Shown one piece after another: positions 53,733-62,703 of a stretch of DNA of 64,000 nucleotides. The stretch is from the NCBI GenBank assembly GCA_021773835.1, contig JAJFJQ010000010.1, forward strand, positions 62,001 through 126,000. The letters are read 5' to 3'. The position numbers and the translations under genes were made by a program. The notes below the pieces were generated by a model that had not been told where the DNA came from, did no database searches, and worked only from the letters and a program-made list of their open reading frames with translations. The stretch's first letter is position 1; each line of letters starts with the position of its first letter. Source of the DNA: Gammaproteobacteria bacterium (lineage in GTDB: Bacteria > Pseudomonadota > Gammaproteobacteria > Ga0077536).

Positions 53733-56003
53733 ATGACGATCGGAGACAGAGTTCCTCGTGGCGATGGGCCGGAAAAAGTAACCGGCCAAGCAAAATACAC
53801 CGCTGATATCACCATGACCGGCATGCTGCATGCGCGGTTTTTATACGCCGAACGACCGCGCGCGCGGATCATCGGAATCGACACAGCTGCGGCAAAAGCG
53901 CTACCCGGGGTGTTCGCCGTAATTACCCAAGATGACATGCTTGACGTGCGTTACGGTTTCTTTGTCAAAGACCGAACCGTGTTCGCCACCGATGAAGTTC
54001 GGTTCGAGGCCGAAGTTGTCGCCGCGGTTGCTGCATTAACGCCCGAGATTGCAGCCGAGGCAGTGCGGTTAATCGAAGTGGACTACGAGGACCTCGAACC
54101 CATCCTCGATGTCGAGGATGCGCTGCGAGACGACGTGGACTTAGTGCATGCGGGATTTGCCTCCTACGAGCAGATGGCAGGGGTTGATCGCGATCGCAAC
54201 GACTGCGCCCACATGACCTCCGTTAAAGGTGACGTCGATGCGGGCTTCGCCGAAGCCGATGTTGTCGTCAGTGCCCGCTATCGCAGCGACATGTCGCACG
54301 CGGCGCCGATAGAGCCCCATGCCGTTATCGCCGAATGGCAAGGTGAGCGGGTAACGATCTGGTCGACCAGTCAAGTACCGTTTCCGGCCCGCTCCCAGGT
54401 TGCGCGAACGCTCGGGATCCCAGAAAGCAACGTCCGTATCATCGTGCCACATCTTGGCGGCGGCTTTGGTGGCAAGTGCGACGTCCATTTCGAGACGCAC
54501 ATTGCAGCACTCGCTAAGGTGACCCGACGCCCGGTCAAGCTCGTGTTCACTCGGCGCGAAGAGTTTCTTGCCACCGACAAACCGCGGCATGCCGCAATCA
54601 TTGACCTTGAAACCGGGGTGCGCAACGACGGCACGATCACCGCCCGTCGCGCCAAAATTATTCTCGACGGCGGCGCCTATTCCGGCGACAGTCACTTCGC
54701 TAGTGAGATCAGCATAATGATGCTACAGGGTCCGTATCGGATCCCGAATCTCAGCGCCGAAGTCCATACTGTCTACACCAACCGCACACCAAGTGGATCG
54801 GTGCGCGCGCCAGGCGCGCCGCAAACGGTTTGGGCAGTTGAACAACATACCGAGGAGATCGCCGCGCAGCTCGGCATGGATCCAATTGACTTCCGGCGCA
54901 AGAATCTCGTTGAAGACGGCGACACCGGACAGACCGGTCAGCGCTTTGATAACCCAAACGCGGCCGCATGTTTGGAGCGCGCGCTCGAAATGGCTGGATA
55001 CGGCCAAGAACTACCAGAAGGTGAAGCATTCGGCGTGTCCTGCGGTTGGTGGTTCTCACTGCCAGTGGCGTCCGGCGCCTATGTCAAACTCAATGCCGAC
55101 GGCAGCGGCACGATCGTGACCGGTGCGCAAGAAAATGGCAGCGGATCGGTAATGGGGATGCCGGCGCTCGCCGCTGAAGAACTCGGCATGGCCCCGGAAC
55201 AATTTTCCATCGTCTATCAAGACACCAGTGCGGGTCCCTTCGATCTCGGCAGCGCCGGGAGTCAGACGACAATGAACAACGGCAGGGCGGTGATCGACGC
55301 CGCCCGACAAGTGCGCGATGAGCTGTTGCAACTCGCCGCGCATACTTTGGAAGCGGCCGTTGACGATCTCGAACTCGTCGATGGCGCGGTGCGTGTGCGT
55401 GGTGCGCCAACCGTCGCGGTTACGATTGGCGAACTCGCAGCGCAAGCGCACGGCGGCGAACTCTTACTCGGCAAAGGATCGGGGCAGCCGCTGCCAATGC
55501 CTGAACACGACGCCAGTGAATGTGTCGGGCGTTTGTTCTATCCGGCCTTCGCGCATCCCTCGTTTTTCTGCCACGTCGGTCGGATCCGGGTTGATCAGGA
55601 CACCGGTGTCGTCCAAGTGCTCGATTGGTCTGCCGCGTTCGACTTCGGCACGATCCTCAATCCGATTGGGGCCGAAGGACAAGTCGAAGGCGGCACCGTA
55701 CAAGGCATCGGATTCGGCCTGTTAGAAGGCAGCATCTACAAGGATGGACATCAACAGAATGCCTCGTTACTGGAGTACAAACTGCAAACTGCGATCGACG
55801 CGCCACCGATCAAAATTGCCTTTGTCGGTGGACCGGCACCGGCTGGCCCGCATGGTGCACGCGCTATTGGCGAGCCCCCGGTGGTTGGACCCCCTGCCGC
55901 ATTAGCGAATGGAATTGCGGCCGCGACCGGCGCCCGGGTTCGGCATTTACCAATGACACCGGAACGTGTGTGGGAAAGCATGCAAGCAACGGGGGTAAAT
56001 TAA
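53733..56003 (+). CDS. Molybdopterin-binding hydroxylase large subunit (distinct type)
   Basis: A 756-residue xanthine oxidase-family Moco subunit. GGGFGGK is at 242-248 and the active-site loop is VRAPGA at 357-362; the conserved base Glu lies in GEPPVVG near the C terminus. This loop differs from the YRGVGW loop of the three CoxL-like proteins here and resembles hydroxylases acting on aromatic or N-heterocyclic substrates. ATG 53733 follows AGGTGG. It starts an operon in the order large, medium, small, LLM, HapK-like. Substrate unknown. Confidence 0.9.
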   Translation: MTIGDRVPRGDGPEKVTGQAKYTADITMTGMLHARFLYAERPRARIIGIDTAAAKALPGVFAVITQDDMLDVRYGFFVKDRTVFATDEVRFEAEVVAAVAALTPEIAAEAVRLIEVDYEDLEPILDVEDALRDDVDLVHAGFASYEQMAGVDRDRNDCAHMTSVKGDVDAGFAEADVVVSARYRSDMSHAAPIEPHAVIAEWQGERVTIWSTSQVPFPARSQVARTLGIPESNVRIIVPHLGGGFGGKCDVHFETHIAALAKVTRRPVKLVFTRREEFLATDKPRHAAIIDLETGVRNDGTITARRAKIILDGGAYSGDSHFASEISIMMLQGPYRIPNLSAEVHTVYTNRTPSGSVRAPGAPQTVWAVEQHTEEIAAQLGMDPIDFRRKNLVEDGDTGQTGQRFDNPNAAACLERALEMAGYGQELPEGEAFGVSCGWWFSLPVASGAYVKLNADGSGTIVTGAQENGSGSVMGMPALAAEELGMAPEQFSIVYQDTSAGPFDLGSAGSQTTMNNGRAVIDAARQVRDELLQLAAHTLEAAVDDLELVDGAVRVRGAPTVAVTIGELAAQAHGGELLLGKGSGQPLPMPEHDASECVGRLFYPAFAHPSFFCHVGRIRVDQDTGVVQVLDWSAAFDFGTILNPIGAEGQVEGGTVQGIGFGLLEGSIYKDGHQQNASLLEYKLQTAIDAPPIKIAFVGGPAPAGPHGARAIGEPPVVGPPAALANGIAAATGARVRHLPMTPERVWESMQATGVN

Positions 56004-56921
56004 ATGGCAGCGCGGCAATATTTCGCGCCTAACAGCGTAGACGAGGCACTACAGGTAATAGGTCGGCACGGCCGAATTGGGGTGGTAGCTGGCGGCACCG
56101 ACGCCGTTGTCGGTCATCGATCCGGCAAAAGTCCGCTAGCTGACGCCATCGTCGGCATTCACCGACTGCAAGATCTGAACGGGATCAAAGTTGCCAACGA
56201 CGGGGGCCTATGCATTGGCGCACTAACGAGCTACGCGTCGCTATTGTCCTCGAACGAAGTCTTGGAGCGTTATACCGCACTGGCTGATGCAAGCGCGATC
56301 GTGGGCTCATGCGCTACCCGCAATGTCGGCACGCTTGGTGGCAATATCGTAAATGCTTCACCAGCGATGGACACTGGCGCCCCACTGTTGGTATTTGATG
56401 CGGTAACTGAACTGCGCTCGCAGGCGCGCACACGCCAGCTACCGATTGCCGAGTTGTGGACGGGCCCCGGCCAATCTGTAGTCGCAGACGACGAACTGCT
56501 GGTGTCCGTGACCTTACCGTCATTGCCACCGCAATCAGGCAGTGCCTATCTGCGACTAGAATACCGCCGCGCGATGGAGATTGCCGTGGTTGGGGTGGCT
56601 GTACAAATCACGCTTGGTGCAGATGGCGTCGTCGCCGCGGCCTCGATCGCTTTGGCAGCCGTCGGTCCGACATGCTTCTTAGTTGATGCAGCAGGGAACG
56701 CGATAGTCGGTCGCTCCTTAGATGAATCAAGCACTGCCGAGGCCGCTGCGGCCGCCGCCGATGCGGCAAGACCAATCTCCGATAATCGGGCGAGCGAAAA
56801 TTATCGACGCCAAATGGTCTCTGTCGTCACCGGCAGAGCTATACAGGTCGCCGCAGCGCGTGCCGCTGGTCGCACCGTCAACATTCCCGCCAGCCAACGA
56901 TGGCGCGAAGCCACTCAATAA
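56004..56921 (+). CDS. FAD-binding medium subunit of molybdenum hydroxylase
   Basis: A 305-residue FAD subunit of the xanthine dehydrogenase/CO dehydrogenase class. Motifs AGGTD (29-33) and GTLGGNIVNASPAMD (109-123) bind the pyrophosphate and flavin, followed by the C-terminal flavoprotein domain. It begins directly at the stop of the large-subunit gene and precedes the [2Fe-2S] subunit by 15 bases. Confidence 0.92.
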   Translation: MAARQYFAPNSVDEALQVIGRHGRIGVVAGGTDAVVGHRSGKSPLADAIVGIHRLQDLNGIKVANDGGLCIGALTSYASLLSSNEVLERYTALADASAIVGSCATRNVGTLGGNIVNASPAMDTGAPLLVFDAVTELRSQARTRQLPIAELWTGPGQSVVADDELLVSVTLPSLPPQSGSAYLRLEYRRAMEIAVVGVAVQITLGADGVVAAASIALAAVGPTCFLVDAAGNAIVGRSLDESSTAEAAAAAADAARPISDNRASENYRRQMVSVVTGRAIQVAAARAAGRTVNIPASQRWREATQ

Positions 56922-56936
56922 TGAGGACCTGGTCTA

Positions 56937-57404
56937 ATGATCAATCCACTTAGTTTGTCGGTAAACGGCGTGCCCTACACAGCCGCAATTGAACCGCACC
57001 GAACGCTGCTCAGCGTGTTGCGCGAAGAGTTCGGCATCACCGGGCCCAAAGAAGGTTGCGACGACTCCGAGTGCGGCGCCTGTATGGTGCTGATCGACGG
57101 CGAACCGACAAACGCTTGCTGCTACCTCGCGCTGCAGGCCGAAGACCGGGAGATAACGACGATCGAGGGCATTTCCGATAGTCCGGTCGGCAGCCGGATC
57201 CAAGCACGAATGCTCGAAGACGGCGGCATCCAATGCGGGTTTTGCACCCCTGGGATCGTCGTCATGGCCACCGCATTGTTGTCGTCAAACCCAAACCCGA
57301 ACGAAGAAGAAATCAGAAATGCACTCGCCGGCAATCTTTGCCGTTGCACTGGTTATCAAAAGATCGTGGCCGCCGTGTCCAAGGCTGCAGGCGACCTGGA
57401 ATGA
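56937..57404 (+). CDS. [2Fe-2S] small subunit of molybdenum hydroxylase
   Basis: A 155-residue iron-sulfur subunit with two clusters: Cys41, 46, 49 and 61 (CDDSECGAC...C) and Cys100, 103, 135 and 137 (CGFC...CRC). GAGGA precedes the ATG. It overlaps the following LLM gene at ATGA, indicating coupled translation. Confidence 0.94.
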   Translation: MINPLSLSVNGVPYTAAIEPHRTLLSVLREEFGITGPKEGCDDSECGACMVLIDGEPTNACCYLALQAEDREITTIEGISDSPVGSRIQARMLEDGGIQCGFCTPGIVVMATALLSSNPNPNEEEIRNALAGNLCRCTGYQKIVAAVSKAAGDLE

Positions 57405-58405
57405 ACAACGAGCGTATCTCACCGGTCGGGCTGGTACTCGGCAGCCATATGCCGCCGGAGCTGATTGCGCCAACCGCGCGTCTCGCCGAAGAGACTGGTT
57501 ATGGCGAACTGTGGTTCTCCGAGGATTGCTTTTTTGCCGGCGGTGCCTCCGGCGTTACGGCGGCGTTGGCCGCGACCGAACGGCTGCCGGTAGAGCTCGG
57601 CATCGTCTCGGCGGTTACCCGGCATCCAGCTATCAACGCGATGGAGTTCGCCACGATCGCGCGCATGTTTCCGGATCGCTTTGTTCCCGGGATCGGCCTT
57701 GGCGTGCCCGCGTGGCTCGACCAGATGGGTCTCGGTCAGCGTTACGCGCTGACCGCCGTACGTGAGTGTATAACGTCTATCCGTCGCTTATTGGACGGCG
57801 AAGAACTTACCGAAGTCGGTAAAGTATTCTCGTTTGATCAAGTAAAGCTAACGCATGGGCCCGACAGATATGTGCCGATCGTTGCCGGCATGGTCAACGA
57901 GAAAGGCTTGCGCCTATCGGGCGAAGTCGCAGACGGCACCGTGCTATCGGTATTGGCGAGCCCGGCCTATATCGCCTGGGCCTGCGACCAAATCAAGGCA
58001 GGCGCCGCATCGCGTTCAGCCGATGCCGAGAACCGGGTATCCACCTTCGTCATTTTCTCAGTCGACCCAGATGGCAAGAAGGCAAAGGCTGCGGTGCGTG
58101 ACGCCATCGCCTTTTATCTCGCGGCAATTCCAGACACAGATCTGACCCGGGTCTATGGCAATCGTGACGAAGTTGTTGAGCTGTTGCGCACCGAAGGTGC
58201 CGACGGATTAGCCCGGGCGATGCCTGATAGTTGGGTGGAAGACCTCGCGGTTGCCGGTACACCAGATGAATGCGCGGAAAAGATCCAGGCGCAACTCACC
58301 GCCGGATCTGACTCGGTCGGCCTATGGTTGTTTCCGGTTGACGACGGCGAGCGGATCGCGCGCCTGGCCGCGGCGGAAGTGCTACCGCGTATAAAAACTA
58401 ACTGA
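57401..58405 (+). CDS. LLM-class flavin-dependent oxidoreductase
   Basis: A 334-residue luciferase-like enzyme. It has LVLGSHMPPELIAPTARLAEETGYGELWFSED at the N terminus, AVTRHPAINAMEFATIARM and RFVPGIGLGVPAWLDQMG near 85-105. The C-terminal part has SVGLWLFPVDD. It uses FMN or F420. The ATG overlaps the small-subunit stop; the longer open frame upstream overlaps that gene and is not real. Being coupled to a molybdenum hydroxylase suggests sequential oxidation of one substrate. Confidence 0.87.
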   Translation: MNNERISPVGLVLGSHMPPELIAPTARLAEETGYGELWFSEDCFFAGGASGVTAALAATERLPVELGIVSAVTRHPAINAMEFATIARMFPDRFVPGIGLGVPAWLDQMGLGQRYALTAVRECITSIRRLLDGEELTEVGKVFSFDQVKLTHGPDRYVPIVAGMVNEKGLRLSGEVADGTVLSVLASPAYIAWACDQIKAGAASRSADAENRVSTFVIFSVDPDGKKAKAAVRDAIAFYLAAIPDTDLTRVYGNRDEVVELLRTEGADGLARAMPDSWVEDLAVAGTPDECAEKIQAQLTAGSDSVGLWLFPVDDGERIARLAAAEVLPRIKTN

Positions 58406-58433
58406 TCAATACCTAACGGGAGCGAGGAATAAC

Positions 58434-58754
58434 ATGGCACAGCGCGTTTTTTTCCTAAACACCTTGCACGATGGCGTAACCCCCGACGAGTACGAAAGTT
58501 GGGTGCGGCAAGTAGACTACCCACTCGCCCGAGGTCTCGCGGAGATCAACAGCTACGTTGTCACCCGCATCGATGGGCATTTGGGCGGCGACGATCCGAA
58601 ACCATTTCAATACCTCGAGGTAATCGAGGTAACCAACGTCGACGAGTACCGCGCCATGATGGAATCCAGCGCCGAGTTTAAGGGACTGATAGAGGAGTTC
58701 TCGAAGTACGTGGCAACCACCGTCGCCCTCTATGGCGAAGTTATCGACGATTAA
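58434..58754 (+). CDS. REDY-like HapK family protein
   Basis: A 106-residue protein resembling the REDY-like HapK family (dimeric alpha/beta barrel-type), with MAQRVFFLNTLHDGVTPDEYESWVR and DYPLARGL, then QYLEVIEVTNVDEYRAMM. The HapK group occurs next to prodigiosin-like and other oxidative pathways, but its activity is not settled. CGAGGAATAAC precedes the ATG. It is 28 bases after the LLM gene and may close that operon, as the next gene begins 72 bases later. Confidence 0.68.
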   Translation: MAQRVFFLNTLHDGVTPDEYESWVRQVDYPLARGLAEINSYVVTRIDGHLGGDDPKPFQYLEVIEVTNVDEYRAMMESSAEFKGLIEEFSKYVATTVALYGEVIDD

Positions 58755-58826
58755 TTGCTGTTTTCCAGCGATCTTCGGCCACAAGCTTCTCGACTGGATA
58801 TTTTTATTCATAGAGGTCAATAAGAG

Positions 58827-59699
58827 ATGAAACCAGCTCCATTTGCCTATCACGTCCCGAACACGATCGATGAAGCGCTTGCGATCCTCGGCAATGACCC
58901 CGACGGCTCAAGGCTATTGGCCGGCGGCCAAAGTCTGGTGCCGATGCTCAATCTACGCTTGGCGAATTTCGATAACCTGATCGACATCAATCATATCTCT
59001 GGGCTCGACCATATTCGGATCGAATCGGATAGTCTGGTGATAGGCGCACTAACACGGCAGTACGACGTTGCACACAACGATGATGTTCGTAACCGGTTGC
59101 CGGTGTTATCCAACGCGCTCGCACACATCGCCCATACCGCTATCTCCAATCGGGGGACGATCGTTGGCAGTCTTTGTCATGCGGATCCGGCGGCGGAACT
59201 ACCGGCTGTATTGACTGCAGTCGGCGGCGAGCTTGTAGTGCAAAGCGCCGCCGGCACCCGCACCATTCGTGCGAACGATTTTTTCAACTCAAGTTTCACC
59301 ACCGCAATTAACCCAAACGAAGTCGCCACCGAGGTAAGATTTGACCTCGCCGGCGGTACAAGCGGATGGTCATTCGAAGAAGTAGCACGACGTCACGGGG
59401 ATTTTGCGCTGGTTGGGGTTGTGATCCAGATGACGCTAGAAAAGAACGCTATTAGCGATGTTCGAATTGTCGTATTCGGTGTTGCAGCGACGCCGCAGCG
59501 GATAACCGACGCCGAAAAACGGCTCATCGGCCAGACGCTCAATGACGCCACGCTTGATCAAGCGGTCGCGGATGTCGCCGCCGCCTTGAGTCCACCGGAC
59601 GATATCCACGCCACGGCCCAATACCGACGACACGTAGCTGGGGTCCTGGTCCGGCGTGGACTGCTACGGGCGCTCGAAGACGCAAACTCAAGCGCATGA
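58827..59699 (+). CDS. CoxM-like FAD-binding medium subunit (second operon)
   Basis: A 290-residue FAD subunit with AGGQS at 32-36 and GTIVGSLCHADPAAE at 110-124. It resembles the coxM-like protein at 18167-19042 more than the one at 56004-56921. It starts the M-S-L set at 58827-62659. Confidence 0.92.
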   Translation: MKPAPFAYHVPNTIDEALAILGNDPDGSRLLAGGQSLVPMLNLRLANFDNLIDINHISGLDHIRIESDSLVIGALTRQYDVAHNDDVRNRLPVLSNALAHIAHTAISNRGTIVGSLCHADPAAELPAVLTAVGGELVVQSAAGTRTIRANDFFNSSFTTAINPNEVATEVRFDLAGGTSGWSFEEVARRHGDFALVGVVIQMTLEKNAISDVRIVVFGVAATPQRITDAEKRLIGQTLNDATLDQAVADVAAALSPPDDIHATAQYRRHVAGVLVRRGLLRALEDANSSA

Positions 59700-59756
59700 G
59701 CGCAACACCATCGACAGCATCTCGATGCTGTTTGACAAATTTTGGAGCGAACTGAA

Positions 59757-60233
59757 ATGGCCACAACAAAACATGCGGTTGACCTCACCGTAAACGGTGA
59801 ATCGGCACAGGTCATGGTCGAGGCACGGCGAACCCTGGCCGATGTCTTGCGTGAAGAGCTCGGCCTTACCGGCACCAAGCTCGGTTGCGAGCACGGTGTG
59901 TGTGGCGCATGTACCGTGATCGTCGATGGCCGCACCGCGCGTTCTTGTTTAATGTTCGCGGTCCAAGCGAACGGGTGCGAGATCACAACGGTCGAGGGCC
60001 TCGACACGGATGGAAAACTTGATTTCGTGCAACAGGCATTTACCGAAAACCATGGACTGCAGTGTGGTTTCTGCACCCCTGGTGTTCTCATGTCAGTGCA
60101 TTCGTTCTTAAAGAACAACCCAAACCCTAGCGAAGAAGAAATCCGGATCGAACTAAGCGGCAATATCTGCCGCTGTACCGGTTATCAAAATATCGTCAAA
60201 TCCATCGCGGCAGCCGCCGCCGCAAGTCGATAA
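59757..60233 (+). CDS. CoxS-like [2Fe-2S] small subunit (second operon)
   Basis: A 158-residue iron-sulfur subunit: Cys44, 49, 52 and 64 (CEHGVCGAC...C) and Cys103, 106, 138 and 140 (CGFC...CRC). ATG 59757 has GGAG upstream; a longer frame start at 59742 adds only five residues. It partners the large subunit 23 bases downstream. Confidence 0.93.
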   Translation: MATTKHAVDLTVNGESAQVMVEARRTLADVLREELGLTGTKLGCEHGVCGACTVIVDGRTARSCLMFAVQANGCEITTVEGLDTDGKLDFVQQAFTENHGLQCGFCTPGVLMSVHSFLKNNPNPSEEEIRIELSGNICRCTGYQNIVKSIAAAAAASR

Positions 60234-60256
60234 CGACACCTCGGGAGATAATACTG

Positions 60257-62659
60257 ATGGATAAGGTAACGTCTGCTGTACGACTGCCAAAAGATCGATC
60301 CATTCGCAAAGGCAAATGGATTGGTGCGCGGGTGCAACGAGTGGAGGACCCGCGCTTTCTCACTGGCAGCGCGAAGTATGTTGCCGACCTCACGCTACCG
60401 CGCATGGTGCATGCCGTGTTTGTACGCTCCCCTCACGCGCACGCGTACATCGTCTCGATCGATAAATCCGTCTTGCCAGGACTTGGCAAAACCGCGTTCG
60501 CGTTTACTGGTGAAGACATGCGCGAGGTACCGGCGCTGATCGATGTCGTGACCTTAGAAACTTTGTTGAAGACGCCGCAGCATAGCTTGGCGCTCGGCAA
60601 AGTACGTTTCGCTGGTGAGGCGGTCGCCATCGTCGCGCACGCCGATAGGTATATTGCAGAAGACCTGGCCGAGCTGCTTGGCCAGGCGATTGAATACGAT
60701 ATATTGGATCCCGTACCTGATGTCGCGGCCGCCAGTAAGACTGACGCCGCGCTACTGCATCCCGATATCGGCACCAACGAGGTCTACCGAGAGACCGAAA
60801 CCCACGGTGACATCGACGGTGCCTTTAAGGCCGCCGACCAAAGCTTCTCGCTCCGGTTCCACCACAATCGCTACGAGGCGGCGCCGATGGAGACGCGTGG
60901 CGTATTGGCAAACTACGAGCGCCCCGATAGTCAGTTAACGGTTTGGTCGTCGACACAGATGCCACACTTTTTAGGCTCAATAATCTCTGGCAAGCTCGGC
61001 CTGCCGGCGCAACGTGTGCGCGTGATTGCGCCCGAGGTTGGCGGCGGCTTCGGCCAGAAGATGTGTACCTCCCCAGAAGAGATCGTTGTCCCGTGGGTCG
61101 CGCTACAACTCGGGCGTCCGGTACGCTGGATTGAGGATCGTCGAGAACACTTGCTGTCGGCGACACACGCCAAGGAGCAATACGTCAACCTTGATGTCGC
61201 GGTCAAAAACGACGGCAAGATACTTGGCATCAAGGGCGAATTTATCGGCGACGGCGGTGGATATTCGTTCAACACCGAAAGCGCCTTGATCGAGCCGGCG
61301 TTGGCAGCCAAGGCGTTTCCCGGCCCTTATCGGCTCGAGTGCTACGAAGAAACAGTCGCCGCATCTTTAACGAACAAGAGTCCGGCCGCCGCCTACCGCG
61401 GCGTCGGGTGGACGGCATCTAACGCCGCACGCGAGATCGTGATCGATGAGATCGCGCGCGGCCTGGACATCGATCCGGCCGACATGCGTCGCATGAATAT
61501 GCTCGACGCCGACGAACTCCCCTACAAGAGCATTACGGGTCAAATCTATGACAGCGGTAGTTATAAAGAGTCGCTCGACAAAGCGCTCGACGCGATCGAC
61601 TACCCCGCGTTCCGCGCGGAGCAGCAACGCTTGCGTGGCGAAGGGCGCTATACCGGCGTTGGTATCAGCTGTTATGTAGAACAGACCGCTTGGGGCAGTG
61701 ATTCATCCGCCCAAGCGGGTACCCCACTCCCCTCGCACGACAACTCCACCGTAACGATGGACCCTGGCGGCAAGGTGACGATTGGCACCAGTGTTTCGGG
61801 GCACGGCCAAGGCCACGAGACTTCGCTCGCCCAAGTTGCGGCGGATGGGCTTGGTATCGACATCGCCGATGTGCGGGTACTGCACGGCGACACGCTCACG
61901 TCACCCTACGGGCTCGGCACTTATGCCAGCCGCAGTGCCGTGATCGGCGGCGCAACCGTTGCCCGAGCCGCAGCCGACGTGCGCGAGCAAGTCTTGCGCG
62001 TCGCGGGGAAGCTGTTCGAGGCGAGTCCCGAAGACCTGCTCATTGAAGACGGCATCATCTCGGTCGCGGGCGCGCCATCGTTATCGAAGACGATGGAGGA
62101 GGTTGCCTTCGCAGCCTATTGGGATGGAGGCTTGCGTGACGAGGAGCCGGGCGAAAACCACCAGCCATTGCTCTCTTCTACCCGCTTCTACGACCCGCCG
62201 GCCACCTATTCAAACGGTTGTGTCGTCGTGCTCACCGAGGTCGATACCGATACCGGGGTTGTGAAATTAGATCGCGTGGTCGTGGTTGAGGACTGTGGCA
62301 CCGTGATCAACCCCATGATCGTCGACGGCCAAGTGCACGGCGCGATCATGCAAGGGATCGGGGGCGCGCTGCTCGAGCATTTGATCTACGACGCGGACGG
62401 TCAGCCACTGACGACGACGTATATGGATTACCTAGTCCCTACCGCGATGGGCATGCCCAACATGGAGGTACACCATCTGGAAACGCCGTCACCGTTCAGT
62501 ATCGGTGGCATCAAAGGTATGGGAGAAGGCGGTCAGGTGGCGGCGCCGGCGGCGGTGGCTAACGCGGTTGCCGATGCGCTCGCACCGTTTGGCGCGCGCA
62601 TCACACATTTTCCACTCAGCCCGGACAACGTCCTGCGGATGATCGGCAAGATTGCGTGA
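60257..62659 (+). CDS. CoxL-like molybdopterin-binding hydroxylase large subunit (second operon)
   Basis: An 800-residue Moco subunit with GGGFGQK at 262-268, active-site loop AYRGVGW at 379-385 and the base Glu in KGMGEGG near the C terminus. It belongs to the same YRGVGW type as the two CoxL-like proteins at 8813-11194 and 15265-17646, but is less similar to either than they are to each other. GGGAGA precedes the ATG. No coxD/coxE/coxG-like genes adjoin, so maturation may depend on the 13-15 kb pair. Confidence 0.92.
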   Translation: MDKVTSAVRLPKDRSIRKGKWIGARVQRVEDPRFLTGSAKYVADLTLPRMVHAVFVRSPHAHAYIVSIDKSVLPGLGKTAFAFTGEDMREVPALIDVVTLETLLKTPQHSLALGKVRFAGEAVAIVAHADRYIAEDLAELLGQAIEYDILDPVPDVAAASKTDAALLHPDIGTNEVYRETETHGDIDGAFKAADQSFSLRFHHNRYEAAPMETRGVLANYERPDSQLTVWSSTQMPHFLGSIISGKLGLPAQRVRVIAPEVGGGFGQKMCTSPEEIVVPWVALQLGRPVRWIEDRREHLLSATHAKEQYVNLDVAVKNDGKILGIKGEFIGDGGGYSFNTESALIEPALAAKAFPGPYRLECYEETVAASLTNKSPAAAYRGVGWTASNAAREIVIDEIARGLDIDPADMRRMNMLDADELPYKSITGQIYDSGSYKESLDKALDAIDYPAFRAEQQRLRGEGRYTGVGISCYVEQTAWGSDSSAQAGTPLPSHDNSTVTMDPGGKVTIGTSVSGHGQGHETSLAQVAADGLGIDIADVRVLHGDTLTSPYGLGTYASRSAVIGGATVARAAADVREQVLRVAGKLFEASPEDLLIEDGIISVAGAPSLSKTMEEVAFAAYWDGGLRDEEPGENHQPLLSSTRFYDPPATYSNGCVVVLTEVDTDTGVVKLDRVVVVEDCGTVINPMIVDGQVHGAIMQGIGGALLEHLIYDADGQPLTTTYMDYLVPTAMGMPNMEVHHLETPSPFSIGGIKGMGEGGQVAAPAAVANAVADALAPFGARITHFPLSPDNVLRMIGKIA

Positions 62660-62703
62660 CTATAGGCGTGCTGTGCGAACGATGCGGTCGACGTCAGTCT
62701 AGA

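Noticed and set aside
57233-57400. N-terminal extension of the LLM gene
   Set aside because: It overlaps the [2Fe-2S] subunit and is Arg-rich, unlike the family; the ATGA overlap at 57401 is a better start.
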